Shown: piece after piece, positions 1 through 6,687 of the stretch
Position numbering within the stretch: position 1 is the stretch's first letter
Layout of the letters: each line of letters starts with the position of its first letter
Notes under the pieces: generated by a model
The model's input: the letters and a program-made list of their open reading frames with translations, nothing else
Told to the model about the DNA's origin: nothing
The model's database searches: none
Position numbers and translations under genes: made by a program
Assembly: GCA_003140785.1 (NCBI GenBank)
Contig: PLKY01000292.1
Span: forward strand, 1 to 6,799
Length of the DNA: 6,799 nt
Direction of reading: 5' to 3'
DNA from: Acidobacteriaceae bacterium
Lineage (GTDB): Bacteria > Acidobacteriota > Terriglobia > Terriglobales > Acidobacteriaceae

Positions 1-155
1 GTCATCCAACCGGCTCCCACCATCTGCGCTCGACTCGCGTTCCTTTGCATCCTGTCTGGCCAAGGGCCAGTTGCACGCTTCCCAGTACCGATCTCCAATC
101 CGGGAATCGCAAACAAGCAGCCCGTAGTGTATATTCGGCCGTTGTCAATCGCGGA
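1..155. other. left-edge non-coding stretch
   Basis: I see no supportable gene here. Open frames cross this stretch but none looks like a known protein or has a convincing ribosome binding site. A perfect 6-bp hairpin (CTGGCC at 56-61, loop AAG, GGCCAG at 65-70) lies about 90 bases beyond the end of the minus-strand gene. It has no T-run on either side, so it is not called a terminator. Confidence 0.5.
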
Positions 156-584
156 CTAGGATCGGGTTATATTCCCACTGGCGATCGTCCGTGGAGCCCT
201 GTAGGTCAGGGTGGCATGCTGTGGGCTCGGATTTCTGACCTTCGAGGAACGGCCACCTTCGCGCATGCGCCTGTCGGCTTCTTCCCAAGACGGAACTGGG
301 GCCTCTGGCTGCGTCCAGTGGGCTACGGAAGCCTCATCGCACCATTCCACAAGATGTGGCATCGCGGTCTTGTGTGACCCCGAGACCATGAACTGCCGCA
401 TACTCTCCTCGCTATCCCATGCTGTCATGGTCCAGAAGGTCCAGCTTCGATCAGCCACTATTGCACCCGTCTGAAATCCGCGTGCGCTTCTTACCTGCCT
501 CAGCGACCGCCAGGTGTGAACTGCGAAGAGTGGGACAAATCGAAAGGAGCGGATTCTGAGGCGTGTCAAACTGACGAAAGTCAT
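156..584 (-). CDS. DUF3291 / antibiotic monooxygenase-like small protein
   Basis: This encodes a 142-residue protein with no signal peptide or membrane segment, so probably cytosolic. Residues about 15-95 resemble the dimeric alpha+beta barrel (ferredoxin-like) fold of the DUF3291 / antibiotic-biosynthesis-monooxygenase group. The signs are a strand ending in RSWTFWTMTAWDSEESMRQF (residues 46-65) followed by a helix with SGSHKTAMPHL (68-78), the usual W-x-s-x-x-x-M-x-x-F ... H pattern of that fold. The substrate is unknown; many relatives are uncharacterised and some bind heme or small aromatics. The start at 584 was chosen because AAGGAG stands just before it on the minus strand (only 3 bases between GGAG and ATG). 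A longer in-frame start at 695 would add 37 residues unlike the family and would overlap the LytTR frame. The C-terminal tail after about residue 115 is basic and not recognisable. It is divergent from the LytTR frame, with no partner gene visible. Confidence 0.72.
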   Translation of the reverse strand: MTFVSLTRLRIRSFRFVPLFAVHTWRSLRQVRSARGFQTGAIVADRSWTFWTMTAWDSEESMRQFMVSGSHKTAMPHLVEWCDEASVAHWTQPEAPVPSWEEADRRMREGGRSSKVRNPSPQHATLTYRAPRTIASGNITRS

Positions 585-595
585 TTTCTCCTTCC
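578..595 (-). promoter_or_regulatory. ribosome binding site deciding the 584 start
   Basis: On the minus strand the bases before the ATG read GGGGAAGGAGAAAATG. The AAGGAG core is a near-complete Shine-Dalgarno sequence with a short 3-base spacer. It supports a start at 584 rather than the longer open frame to 695. Confidence 0.6.
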
Positions 596-677
596 CCGAA
601 GAATTCCAGAATGATCCGATACATGTCGCGCTCACAATAAGGTAAATGCTGTAAAAGGATGTTCTCAGGTTGAATGC

Positions 678-932
678 GTGCCAAGCAGTTCCCATGCGGG
701 TAGAATTGCATATGAACTGCGAAACACTCTGTCCTGCATCGAATCAAGATTGAACCCCAGACAATTTGTACGCATCCACAGGTCAACGCTGGTGAATGTG
801 TCTCGGGTCAAAGAGATTCATCCGTGGATTCACGGCCACCATAAAGTGATACTGCTCGATGGCAGAGAGTTGCGCATGAGCCGCTACCAAAACGATAGTG
901 CAAAACTCCTGCTTGGACACATGGTGAAATAG
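678..932 (+). CDS. LytTR DNA-binding domain, probably 5'-truncated regulator remnant
   Basis: The 84-residue frame, read from GTG, matches the LytTR DNA-binding domain of LytR/AgrA-type response regulators. Residues 13-29 (ELRNTLSCIESRLNPRQ) fit the helix after the second strand. Residues 30-41 (FVRIHRSTLVNV) are the hallmark segment, followed by RVKEIHPWIHG, the K-V-I-L-L-D-G-R-E-L strands and SRY near the end. Such domains bind direct repeats in promoters. A full domain needs about 100 residues and normally follows a receiver domain; here the first strand (usually an I-x-W-I-E-A segment) is missing. Upstream, the same frame stays open only to a TGA at 612-614 and reads QVECVPSSSHAG, which could be a decayed, internally shortened version of that segment. 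There is no good ribosome binding site. I read it as a broken regulator; a small functional protein is less likely. Its position upstream of the large exported gene hints that it once controlled the locus. Confidence 0.65.
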   Translation: MPSSSHAGRIAYELRNTLSCIESRLNPRQFVRIHRSTLVNVSRVKEIHPWIHGHHKVILLDGRELRMSRYQNDSAKLLLGHMVK

Positions 933-1140
933 TATTGCTAGCTGTTGAAGGAGTTCCCGCTCGCGAGGAGCCTCCCTCGGACTAAACACGATCCAGTCTC
1001 CAACTCGTTCGGCCGTGTCTCAACAGCAGGCGACCCACGCATTATGCAGGGAGCGATCAAATTCACCTTCTAGAAAACCCGCCGCCGAAGATCTCGGAGG
1101 CGTTGAGAAAAGATGCATTCAAGATTGGGGACCTTGACGA
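933..1140. other. intergenic region upstream of the 924-residue gene
   Basis: The stretch is non-coding. It holds short GC-rich self-complementary bits around 961-980 (for example the palindrome CTCGCGAG) but no T-run and no clear -35/-10 pair. Only a weak Shine-Dalgarno candidate, GGGGA at 1127-1131, precedes the ATG at 1141. The promoter of the large gene is probably here, but I cannot point to it. Confidence 0.45.
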
Positions 1141-1239
1141 ATGAGAGCTGATGCGGCTTCCAATATTGCGCGCAGGGACTTTCTAAAACTGGCCGGTGCG
1201 GCCACCGCATGCGGACTGGCCCCGGCCAGTTTCGCTGCC
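1141..1239 (+). other. twin-arginine (Tat) signal peptide
   Basis: The first 33 codons of the large gene carry RRDFLKL at residues 11-17, then an alanine/glycine-rich hydrophobic segment to about residue 29, and A-x-A-type cleavage options around residues 30-33. This predicts export of a folded protein through the Tat pathway. Cysteine 24 lies in ATAC-G, which lacks the leucine-like residue of a lipobox, so lipoprotein anchoring is not supported. Confidence 0.75.
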
Positions 1240-3915
1240 GGTACAAGCCGTGTCTGTCTTATCGTGGATCCGGAGAATCCGACTGCGTCGAGCGCACCTG
1301 TGAAGCGCGCCGCAGAAAAGCTTCGTCAGGCCCTCGCGTCGAAAGGAGTCGGCTGTGCGATGGAGCAGTCCGCGGAAGCTGCCTCCGGCTCCTCCCTTTG
1401 CGTTGTCGTTGCTTCCCCGGAATCGCAGCTTGCTCGAGCATTTCATGGTGGCCCTCCTCTCACCGCGCCTGAGAGCCTTCGCCTGTCACCGGGAAATGTC
1501 GGCGAAGTCCCGGCAATTTTGATCTCAGCCGCCGACGCACGCGGTTTCATCTATGGATTGCTCGAACTCACCGAGAGGGTGCATTTCAATTCCAATCCTC
1601 TTGCGGCCCTGCAGCTGAAGCATGTTCTCGAGGAGAAGCCCGCGAATGAAGTGCGCTGCGTGAGCCGCTATTTCTGCTCCGAGATGGAAGACAAGGCTTG
1701 GTACTGCGACAAGGATTTCTGGAGCGGCTATCTGGACCTGCTCGTCGCCACTCGTTTTGATCGCTTCACCTTTTCCTATGGGCTCGAATACGACTTCCCG
1801 AGAGGCGTCACCGATGACTACTTCCATCTCCCTTATCCATACCTGATCGATGTGCCCGGTTATCCCGACGTTCGCGTCATGCAGCTCGCGGCTGCTGACG
1901 GTTCAAGACTCGCCACGCCAGTCGAAATCAGTAAGGCGGAGCGGGACAAGAACTTCGAGATGCTGCGCTATATCGCAGAGGAAACAGGAGCTCGCGGACT
2001 TCATTTTCAGCTCGGCATCTGGACCCATGCCTATCAATGGACAGACAGCCCGAATGCCTACCACCACATTGAAGGCCTGACCCCGGAGACCCATGCCCGC
2101 TACTGTCGCGATGCCCTCGCCATTGTTCTGAAAGAGTGTCCGGAGATCCAAGGGGTGACGATGCGTGTCCACGGCGAGAGCGGAATTCCCGAAGGAAGCT
2201 ACCCATTCTGGAAAACGCTCTTCGAAGCAATCTCCGGATGCGGTCGCACAATCGAAATCGACATGCATGCAAAGGGTGTCAATCAGACGATGATCGACAT
2301 TGCCACCGCGACTGGCATGCCCGTAAAACTGGGAGCGAAATATTCAGCGGAACATCAGAGTCTCGGATATAACCAGGCAGACATACGCGCGCTCGAAATC
2401 CCTCACGGGAATCTGACACAGACAGAGTCAGCCCTCTTCAGCCTGAGCAGCGGCTCGCGCTCCTTCACCAGATATGGTTATGGAGACTTCCTGCATCAAG
2501 ACGCTCATTATAAGGTGCTCTTCCGGTTATGGCCCGGAACCCAGAGGCATCTTCTTTCCGCGGATCCGGAGATGGCGGCGGGCTATGCGCGTACGGCCAG
2601 CTTCTGCGGTGCGGCCGGTCTCGATCTGATGGAGCCTCTAACGTTCAAAGGGCGAGAAGGCACAGGAACGCCTGGAGGTCGCTGCGCCTATACTGACGCC
2701 TCCTTGAATCCCAAAGCCGATTGGCAGAAATATGAGTACTACTATCGCGTCTGGGGACGGAAACTCTACAATCCGGAAGCCGAGCCTGACACATGGCAAC
2801 GCTATCTGCGCGCGGAGTTTGGTTCCGGTGCGAGTGCAGTGGAAACCTCACTTGCTTCCAGCAGCCGCATTCTGCCTTTGCTGACATCGGCGCATCTTGA
2901 TTCGGCAAGCAACCATGATCTCTGGTACGAGCTGCCGACCAACATGCCCGTCGTGCTCGGCAGCGAACCTTCTCCCTACGGAGATACTCCGGTTCCGAAA
3001 TGTTTCGGAACCGTGAGCCCTTTGGACCCGCAGATTTTCTCCACGGTGCGCGAATATGCGAGCACCTTGTTGGCAGGCGAATCCAGCGGAAAGTATTCTC
3101 CCATCGAAGTGGCGCAGTGGATTGAAGATTGCGCGGGCACGTCGCGCGATGCCCTCAACGCTGCTCGCCGGACCACCCGATCGCAATCGTCTCCGGAATT
3201 CCGCCGCTTTGAGGAGGACGTGCTCATCCAGATCGGGCTCGGCACCTTCTTTGCCCATAAACTGCGTAGCGCTGTGCTCTTTGAGATCTATCAGCAAACC
3301 GGAAATGCCGACTCTGGAAAGCTCGCGCTTGCACACTACCAGCAGGCCCGCGAAGCATGGGCTGCCATGGCGCAGCGCGCTGGCCGCGTCTACGTCTCCG
3401 ATATCTCCTACGGTTCCGTTCCGAAACGGCGCGGCCACTGGAGCGATCGGCTGCCCGGCATCGACACAGACTTGGCCGCCATGCAGGCCCAACTACAATC
3501 CGCGCCCGCTCCGACGGGGTCGGGACAGAATGCGTCCATTGCAGTGCAGATGGCAAACGGTCGACCCAATCGCCCTATTGCATCGTGCGTGCATCGCCAA
3601 CCGGACGACTTCCGGCCCGGGCAACCACTCTCTGTCTCTATCGAAGTACCGCTTTCTGGCGGCGGCACTCACCCAACGGCCATTCGTCTTTTTTATCGGC
3701 ATGTCGACCAGGCGGAGCGCTGGACGTCCGCGGAGATGAACCACGAAGACGGTCGCTACACGGGAACCATCCCTGCCGAGTACACACAATCGGAATACCC
3801 GCTACAGTATTACTTCGAACTCCAGGACGGAAAGAGTGCAGCCTGGATGTATCCGGGTTTCAACAAAACATTCTCGGATCAGCCATATTTTGCCGTCAGC
3901 AGAAAGAGCGTGTGA
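1141..3915 (+). CDS. Tat-exported glycoside-hydrolase-like protein (GH67/GH115-like architecture, family unassigned)
   Basis: This encodes a 924-residue exported protein. Residues 1-33 form a twin-arginine signal: ARRDFLKLAG at 10-19, a hydrophobic stretch, and a likely cleavage after SFA or SFAA (30-33). Residues about 36-155 look like the alpha/beta domain that precedes the barrel in GH67, GH20 and GH115, ending in the typical ARGFIYGLLELTERV (133-147). Residues about 170-500 read as a TIM barrel, with RYFCSEMEDKAWY (176-188), ATRFDRFTFSYGLEYDFP (203-220), FQLGIWTHAY (289-298), MRVHGESG (341-348), IEIDMHAKG (371-379) and RYGYGDFLHQD (444-454). E346 is a tempting catalytic acid, and D374 or E429 other active-site candidates; this is inference. 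Residues about 545-785 are mostly helical. Residues about 800-920 form a beta-sandwich ending in YPLQYYFELQDG (886-897) and YPGFNKTF. The domain order recalls GH115 alpha-glucuronidases, but the GH115 signature motifs are not seen, so substrate and family stay open. The start is fixed by the short n-region before the twin arginines. Confidence 0.75.
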   Translation: MRADAASNIARRDFLKLAGAATACGLAPASFAAGTSRVCLIVDPENPTASSAPVKRAAEKLRQALASKGVGCAMEQSAEAASGSSLCVVVASPESQLARAFHGGPPLTAPESLRLSPGNVGEVPAILISAADARGFIYGLLELTERVHFNSNPLAALQLKHVLEEKPANEVRCVSRYFCSEMEDKAWYCDKDFWSGYLDLLVATRFDRFTFSYGLEYDFPRGVTDDYFHLPYPYLIDVPGYPDVRVMQLAAADGSRLATPVEISKAERDKNFEMLRYIAEETGARGLHFQLGIWTHAYQWTDSPNAYHHIEGLTPETHARYCRDALAIVLKECPEIQGVTMRVHGESGIPEGSYPFWKTLFEAISGCGRTIEIDMHAKGVNQTMIDIATATGMPVKLGAKYSAEHQSLGYNQADIRALEIPHGNLTQTESALFSLSSGSRSFTRYGYGDFLHQDAHYKVLFRLWPGTQRHLLSADPEMAAGYARTASFCGAAGLDLMEPLTFKGREGTGTPGGRCAYTDASLNPKADWQKYEYYYRVWGRKLYNPEAEPDTWQRYLRAEFGSGASAVETSLASSSRILPLLTSAHLDSASNHDLWYELPTNMPVVLGSEPSPYGDTPVPKCFGTVSPLDPQIFSTVREYASTLLAGESSGKYSPIEVAQWIEDCAGTSRDALNAARRTTRSQSSPEFRRFEEDVLIQIGLGTFFAHKLRSAVLFEIYQQTGNADSGKLALAHYQQAREAWAAMAQRAGRVYVSDISYGSVPKRRGHWSDRLPGIDTDLAAMQAQLQSAPAPTGSGQNASIAVQMANGRPNRPIASCVHRQPDDFRPGQPLSVSIEVPLSGGGTHPTAIRLFYRHVDQAERWTSAEMNHEDGRYTGTIPAEYTQSEYPLQYYFELQDGKSAAWMYPGFNKTFSDQPYFAVSRKSV

Positions 3916-4203
3916 GTCACGCACTTCGCAATCGGGCTAGATTTCGGCCCCGCCAAGTTGGAGAAGTCTCCTCGTACTTATTCAGTACACGATGCCCGCC
4001 AGAATCAAAAACATCGATTGCGTCCATCTAATACCACGCAATTCTCGAGCATGCGTAGCACTGTGAGGGCTGTCGGTAGGATTGGCGATCCAAAAAATCA
4101 ATTGGATTGGCTGGCCGAATCTCTCGGGACGACTAGAGAATCCCATCGCAGATCCGCTCGCGATAAATAGATGACTGATCAATTGGGAGCTGACTTCTCA
4201 AAT

Positions 4204-4244
4204 CGCAATATTGAGGCCGTATTAAGGGTCCGCGATATTGAAGG
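4204..4244 (+). repeat. short direct repeat CGCRATATTGA
   Basis: CGCAATATTGA (4204-4214) recurs as CGCGATATTGA (4231-4241), starts 27 bases apart. Both copies run on into GG, with one extra A in the second copy. The first copy contains the palindrome CAATATTG. They could be paired binding sites of a regulator; chance cannot be excluded for so short a repeat. Confidence 0.4.
4211..4239 (+). promoter_or_regulatory. weak sigma-70-like promoter candidate
   Basis: TTGAGG (4211-4216) and GATATT (4234-4239) are separated by 17 bases and each matches 4 of 6 consensus positions. If used, transcription would begin near 4246 and give a leader of about 275 bases that contains the palindrome at 4359-4374. 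The match overlaps the 11-mer repeat pair. This is suggestive only. Confidence 0.2.
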
Positions 4245-4358
4245 AAAAACGGGAGCACTTCGATTCTGGCATTGCATTCCCAATGATCGTCAAGCTGACG
4301 ACCTCGCGCCTCAGCTCCATCGGCTTGCACCGTTACACCCAAAGAAGCGGCTGCCATT

Positions 4359-4374
4359 GCGCAATCGATTGTGC
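4359..4374. promoter_or_regulatory. LacI-type operator candidate
   Basis: GCGCAATCGATTGTGC is a 16-base palindrome with a perfect 10-base core (CAATCGATTG). Only one opposed pair, the third from each end, fails to match. The central AATCGATT fits the aaNCGNTT pattern bound by many LacI-family sugar-responsive repressors. It lies about 148 bases upstream of the start of the GH144-like gene, in line with substrate-controlled expression. No LacI-family gene is present in the window, so the regulator would have to lie elsewhere. Confidence 0.4.
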
Positions 4375-4511
4375 TCGGCACAAGATTTCATCTGGTAAGC
4401 TTTGTCAAGCTTTTATGTTCGGCGGCGCTTCACGGTAATTCAAGCTTGGCTGAACCGTGCCGGTTCGCGCCTGGCCGTGCCGGCGCCGATCGAGCCTTCA
4501 ACGGCTGCAGC

Positions 4512-4524
4512 GGAGAGTGGGATG
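4512..4524 (+). promoter_or_regulatory. ribosome binding site deciding the 4522 start
   Basis: GGAG at 4512-4515 stands 6 bases before the ATG at 4522. A longer in-frame TTG start at 4402 would add 40 residues ahead of the signal peptide and has no comparable site, so 4522 is preferred. Confidence 0.65.
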
Positions 4525-4611
4525 GGCCTCAAAAGGAATTTGGAATGGTACGCCTCCAGCGCGCTTGTCATGATTGCGGGCTGGTTCTTATTGGACCCTT
4601 CTGCACGGGCT
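4522..4611 (+). other. Sec signal peptide
   Basis: The first 30 codons encode a basic start (MGLKRN), a hydrophobic core (ALVMIAGWFLL, residues 14-24) and a cleavage site after A-R-A at residue 30. No lipobox cysteine is present, so the product is expected in the periplasm or outside the cell. Confidence 0.75.
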
Positions 4612-6687
4612 GACCAGAATTACTCGCAACAGATATTCTTTGAGAACAGCCTTTCGCCACTGAGCTACTTTTATAGCAGCGGAAAGGCGAGCTTCCCGAG
4701 CACACTCGAGCTGATTGACGATCGGCTGCCGATCGAGAAGAGTTCGTTCATCAGCGCGCCGAACGCGCTTAAGCTTCATTGGAAATCTGAACCGCAGGGA
4801 GGCTGGGCGGCGGAACTCCGTCTCTACGAGTGGCGCAATCGAAACATCGAGTTTCCCGGCCACTATCTCTGGATTTGGATGTGCGCACCCGACGGCATCT
4901 TGGCGCGTCAACTGCCCTCAATCGCGTTGCGCGACGAGGAGCACAACTTTTCATCCCCTGTCGATATTGGATCCTTTGCGGCGAATCTGTCGCCGGGCGA
5001 ATGGGTGCGTGTGAAGATTCCACTGAAGGCGTTTCAGACCGCTTCGATGCATTCATTTGAACCGCATCGACTCAATACGGTTGTGCTGACCCAAGGAGAA
5101 GCCGACTCTGCATCGCACACTCTGTTCCTCGACGATATTCGCATCGAAGATGCTCCCAGCGCCGAGATTAGGCCGTTGGTTCCGCAGAACCTGCACGCAA
5201 AGGGATATGAGCGTCACATTGACATCACGTGGCTGCCCGTGGAGAGCGCAAATCTGGCCCAATATGTCGTGTACAGGTCGAGGAATGGCGGACCATTTCT
5301 GCCTATCGGCGTTCAGCGGCCTGGAGTGAATCGCTTTTGCGACTTCATCGACGATCCTCATGCAACAGCCACCTACCGCGTGACGGCACGAACGTCGGCG
5401 CTTCTCGAATCCGCTCCATCTTCTCCGGCGACTGCGTCAACGCGGCCCATGACGGATGATGAACTACTGACCATGGTGCAGGAAGCCTCGTTCCGCTACT
5501 ACTGGGAAGCGGCAGAGCCTCACTCTGGCATGACACGAGAAAGTACGCCCGGTAATGACGACATCATTGCAGTGGGCGCCAGCGGGTTCGGCGTGATGGC
5601 GATTTTGGTCGGCGCCGAGCGCGGCTTCATCACGCGCTTGGAAGCGCTGGATCGGCTGCTGCAAATCACCGCATTCCTGGAGAAGGCTGACCGCTTTCAT
5701 GGTGTCTGGCCGCATTTTCTGAGCGGGAACACCGGAAGGGCTCTGCCTGTCTTTGATATGTATGACAATGGCGCAGACTTGGTGGAGACGTCGTTCCTAA
5801 TGGAAGGGTTGCTGACCGCGCGGCAGTACTTCAAGGCCGATGGAGCGGCCGGGAAGGCGCTCTACGCCCGCATTAACAGGCTGTGGCAAGGGGTGGAGTG
5901 GAACTGGTTTGCCTCGATGCCCACGCACGATGCGATGTACTGGCACTGGTCCCCCCAATACTCCTTCTACATTGCCAATAGGCTGACAGGTTGGAATGAG
6001 GTCATGATCACCTATCTCGAAGCAATCGCGTCTCCGACTCACGCCATACCTGCTGGGGATTACTACAGCGGGTGGACGGGAGAAACGGTCGGGACTCCCT
6101 ATGCCAACACCGCCGCCTACTTCGGAATCAAACCCAAAATGGGCGACGGCGCCGGCGGCCCGTTGTTCTTTACACATTATTCGTATATGGGCTTCGATCC
6201 GCACGCGCTCAGCGATCGTTTTACGAATTACTTTGATCACAATCGGAATCAGGCTCTCATCAATCAGGCATATTGCATCCACAATCCGAATCACTGGAAG
6301 GGGTACGGCGCCGATCTCTGGGGATTGACGGCAGTCGATGGTCCCGACGGCTACGTGCCCTATGAGCCGACTCAACAACTTGATGATGGAACGATCGCAC
6401 CGACGGGAGCAATCAGCGCAATGCCCTACACTCCGGAGCAATCCATGGCCGCCTTACGCCATCTCTATCGCGATCTGGGTGTCCGGGTGTGGGGTATCTA
6501 CGGATTCCGCGATGCGTTCAACCTCCAGAAAAACTGGTATTCGGGCATCACGATGGGACTGAACCAGGCGCCAATGGCAGTCATGATCGAGAACTATCAT
6601 TCCGGAGCGATTTGGAAGAATTTCATGGCGAATCCGGAGATCGGGCCGATGGTGGAAGAGATTGAAAACCTGCCAGACGTGCATTAG
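4522..6687 (+). CDS. exported GH144-like endo-beta-1,2-glucanase (Glycoamylase-domain protein) with CBM-like and Fn3 modules
   Basis: This encodes a 721-residue secreted enzyme. Residues 1-30 are a Sec signal peptide (MGLKRN, hydrophobic core, cleavage after ARA before DQNY). Residues about 31-212 form a jelly-roll, carbohydrate-binding-like domain closing with LFLDDIRIED (201-210). Residues about 217-300 are a fibronectin type III domain (IDITWLPV ... YVVYRSRNGGPFLPI). Residues about 310-721 are the Glycoamylase (PF10091) / GH144 alpha/alpha-barrel domain. It shows ASFRYYWEA, HGVWPHFLSGNTG (393-405), DNGADLVETSFLMEG (415-429), YWHWSPQYSFYI, GWNEVMITYL, GPLFFTHYSYMGFDPH, TIAPTGAISAMPYTPEQS and FRDAFN. 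The spacing D415, D419, E422 (D-x3-D-x2-E), with E493 and D664, matches, as I remember it, the acidic residues tested in the Chitinophaga pinensis GH144 enzyme. Family members cut beta-1,2-glucan to sophorooligosaccharides or release sophorose; the exact activity here is inferred. Start 4522 fits both GGAG and the signal peptide. Acting outside the cytoplasm, it could feed beta-glucosidases encoded elsewhere. Confidence 0.85.
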   Translation: MGLKRNLEWYASSALVMIAGWFLLDPSARADQNYSQQIFFENSLSPLSYFYSSGKASFPSTLELIDDRLPIEKSSFISAPNALKLHWKSEPQGGWAAELRLYEWRNRNIEFPGHYLWIWMCAPDGILARQLPSIALRDEEHNFSSPVDIGSFAANLSPGEWVRVKIPLKAFQTASMHSFEPHRLNTVVLTQGEADSASHTLFLDDIRIEDAPSAEIRPLVPQNLHAKGYERHIDITWLPVESANLAQYVVYRSRNGGPFLPIGVQRPGVNRFCDFIDDPHATATYRVTARTSALLESAPSSPATASTRPMTDDELLTMVQEASFRYYWEAAEPHSGMTRESTPGNDDIIAVGASGFGVMAILVGAERGFITRLEALDRLLQITAFLEKADRFHGVWPHFLSGNTGRALPVFDMYDNGADLVETSFLMEGLLTARQYFKADGAAGKALYARINRLWQGVEWNWFASMPTHDAMYWHWSPQYSFYIANRLTGWNEVMITYLEAIASPTHAIPAGDYYSGWTGETVGTPYANTAAYFGIKPKMGDGAGGPLFFTHYSYMGFDPHALSDRFTNYFDHNRNQALINQAYCIHNPNHWKGYGADLWGLTAVDGPDGYVPYEPTQQLDDGTIAPTGAISAMPYTPEQSMAALRHLYRDLGVRVWGIYGFRDAFNLQKNWYSGITMGLNQAPMAVMIENYHSGAIWKNFMANPEIGPMVEEIENLPDVH

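Larger units (their letters stand above)
3916..4521. other. 606-base intergenic region with regulatory-looking repeats
   Basis: No credible gene was found here. Open frames of about 65-80 codons exist on both strands but resemble nothing I know and lack ribosome binding sites. The region appears less G+C-rich than the flanking genes. It contains a weak hairpin (ATCCAA at 4088-4093 with TTGGAT at 4102-4107), a pair of near-identical 11-mers (4204 and 4231), a LacI-type palindrome (4359-4374) and three AAGCTT hexamers (4397, 4407 and 4442). There is no convincing terminator after the stop codon at 3915. The length and signals suggest a dedicated regulatory region for the downstream enzyme gene, or the remains of a lost gene. 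Confidence 0.5.

Noticed and set aside
142..172. TTGTCA and TTATAT on the plus strand as a promoter
   Set aside because: The spacing is 19 bases and it would fire into the 3' end of a minus-strand gene with no plus-strand gene to serve.
585..695. A 37-residue N-terminal extension of the DUF3291-like protein
   Set aside because: It does not look like the family, and the ATG at 584 has an AAGGAG just ahead of it.
1198..1215. Cysteine 24 of the Tat-exported protein as a lipobox
   Set aside because: The preceding residues are ATA and lack the leucine-like residue of the lipobox, and an A-x-A cleavage region follows later.
2848..3492. A 214-codon open frame on the minus strand inside the large plus-strand gene
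   Set aside because: It is opposite a gene with a clear domain architecture, shows no family resemblance, and is the kind of shadow frame expected in G+C-rich coding DNA.
4009..4022. A second CATCGATTGCG element resembling the LacI-type palindrome
   Set aside because: It is only a half match with a one-base deletion in the other half, too weak to call an operator.
4171..4398. A 75-codon plus-strand frame in the long intergenic region
   Set aside because: It has an ATG but no ribosome binding site, no resemblance to any protein known to me, and it overlaps the operator-like palindrome.
4402..4521. A 40-residue N-terminal extension of the GH144-like protein from TTG
   Set aside because: It would place a basic, unconserved stretch before a complete signal peptide, while the ATG at 4522 has a well-spaced GGAG.
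5797..6441. A 214-codon open frame on the minus strand inside the GH144-like gene
   Set aside because: It lies antisense to the conserved catalytic domain and has no recognisable domain; it is a shadow frame.
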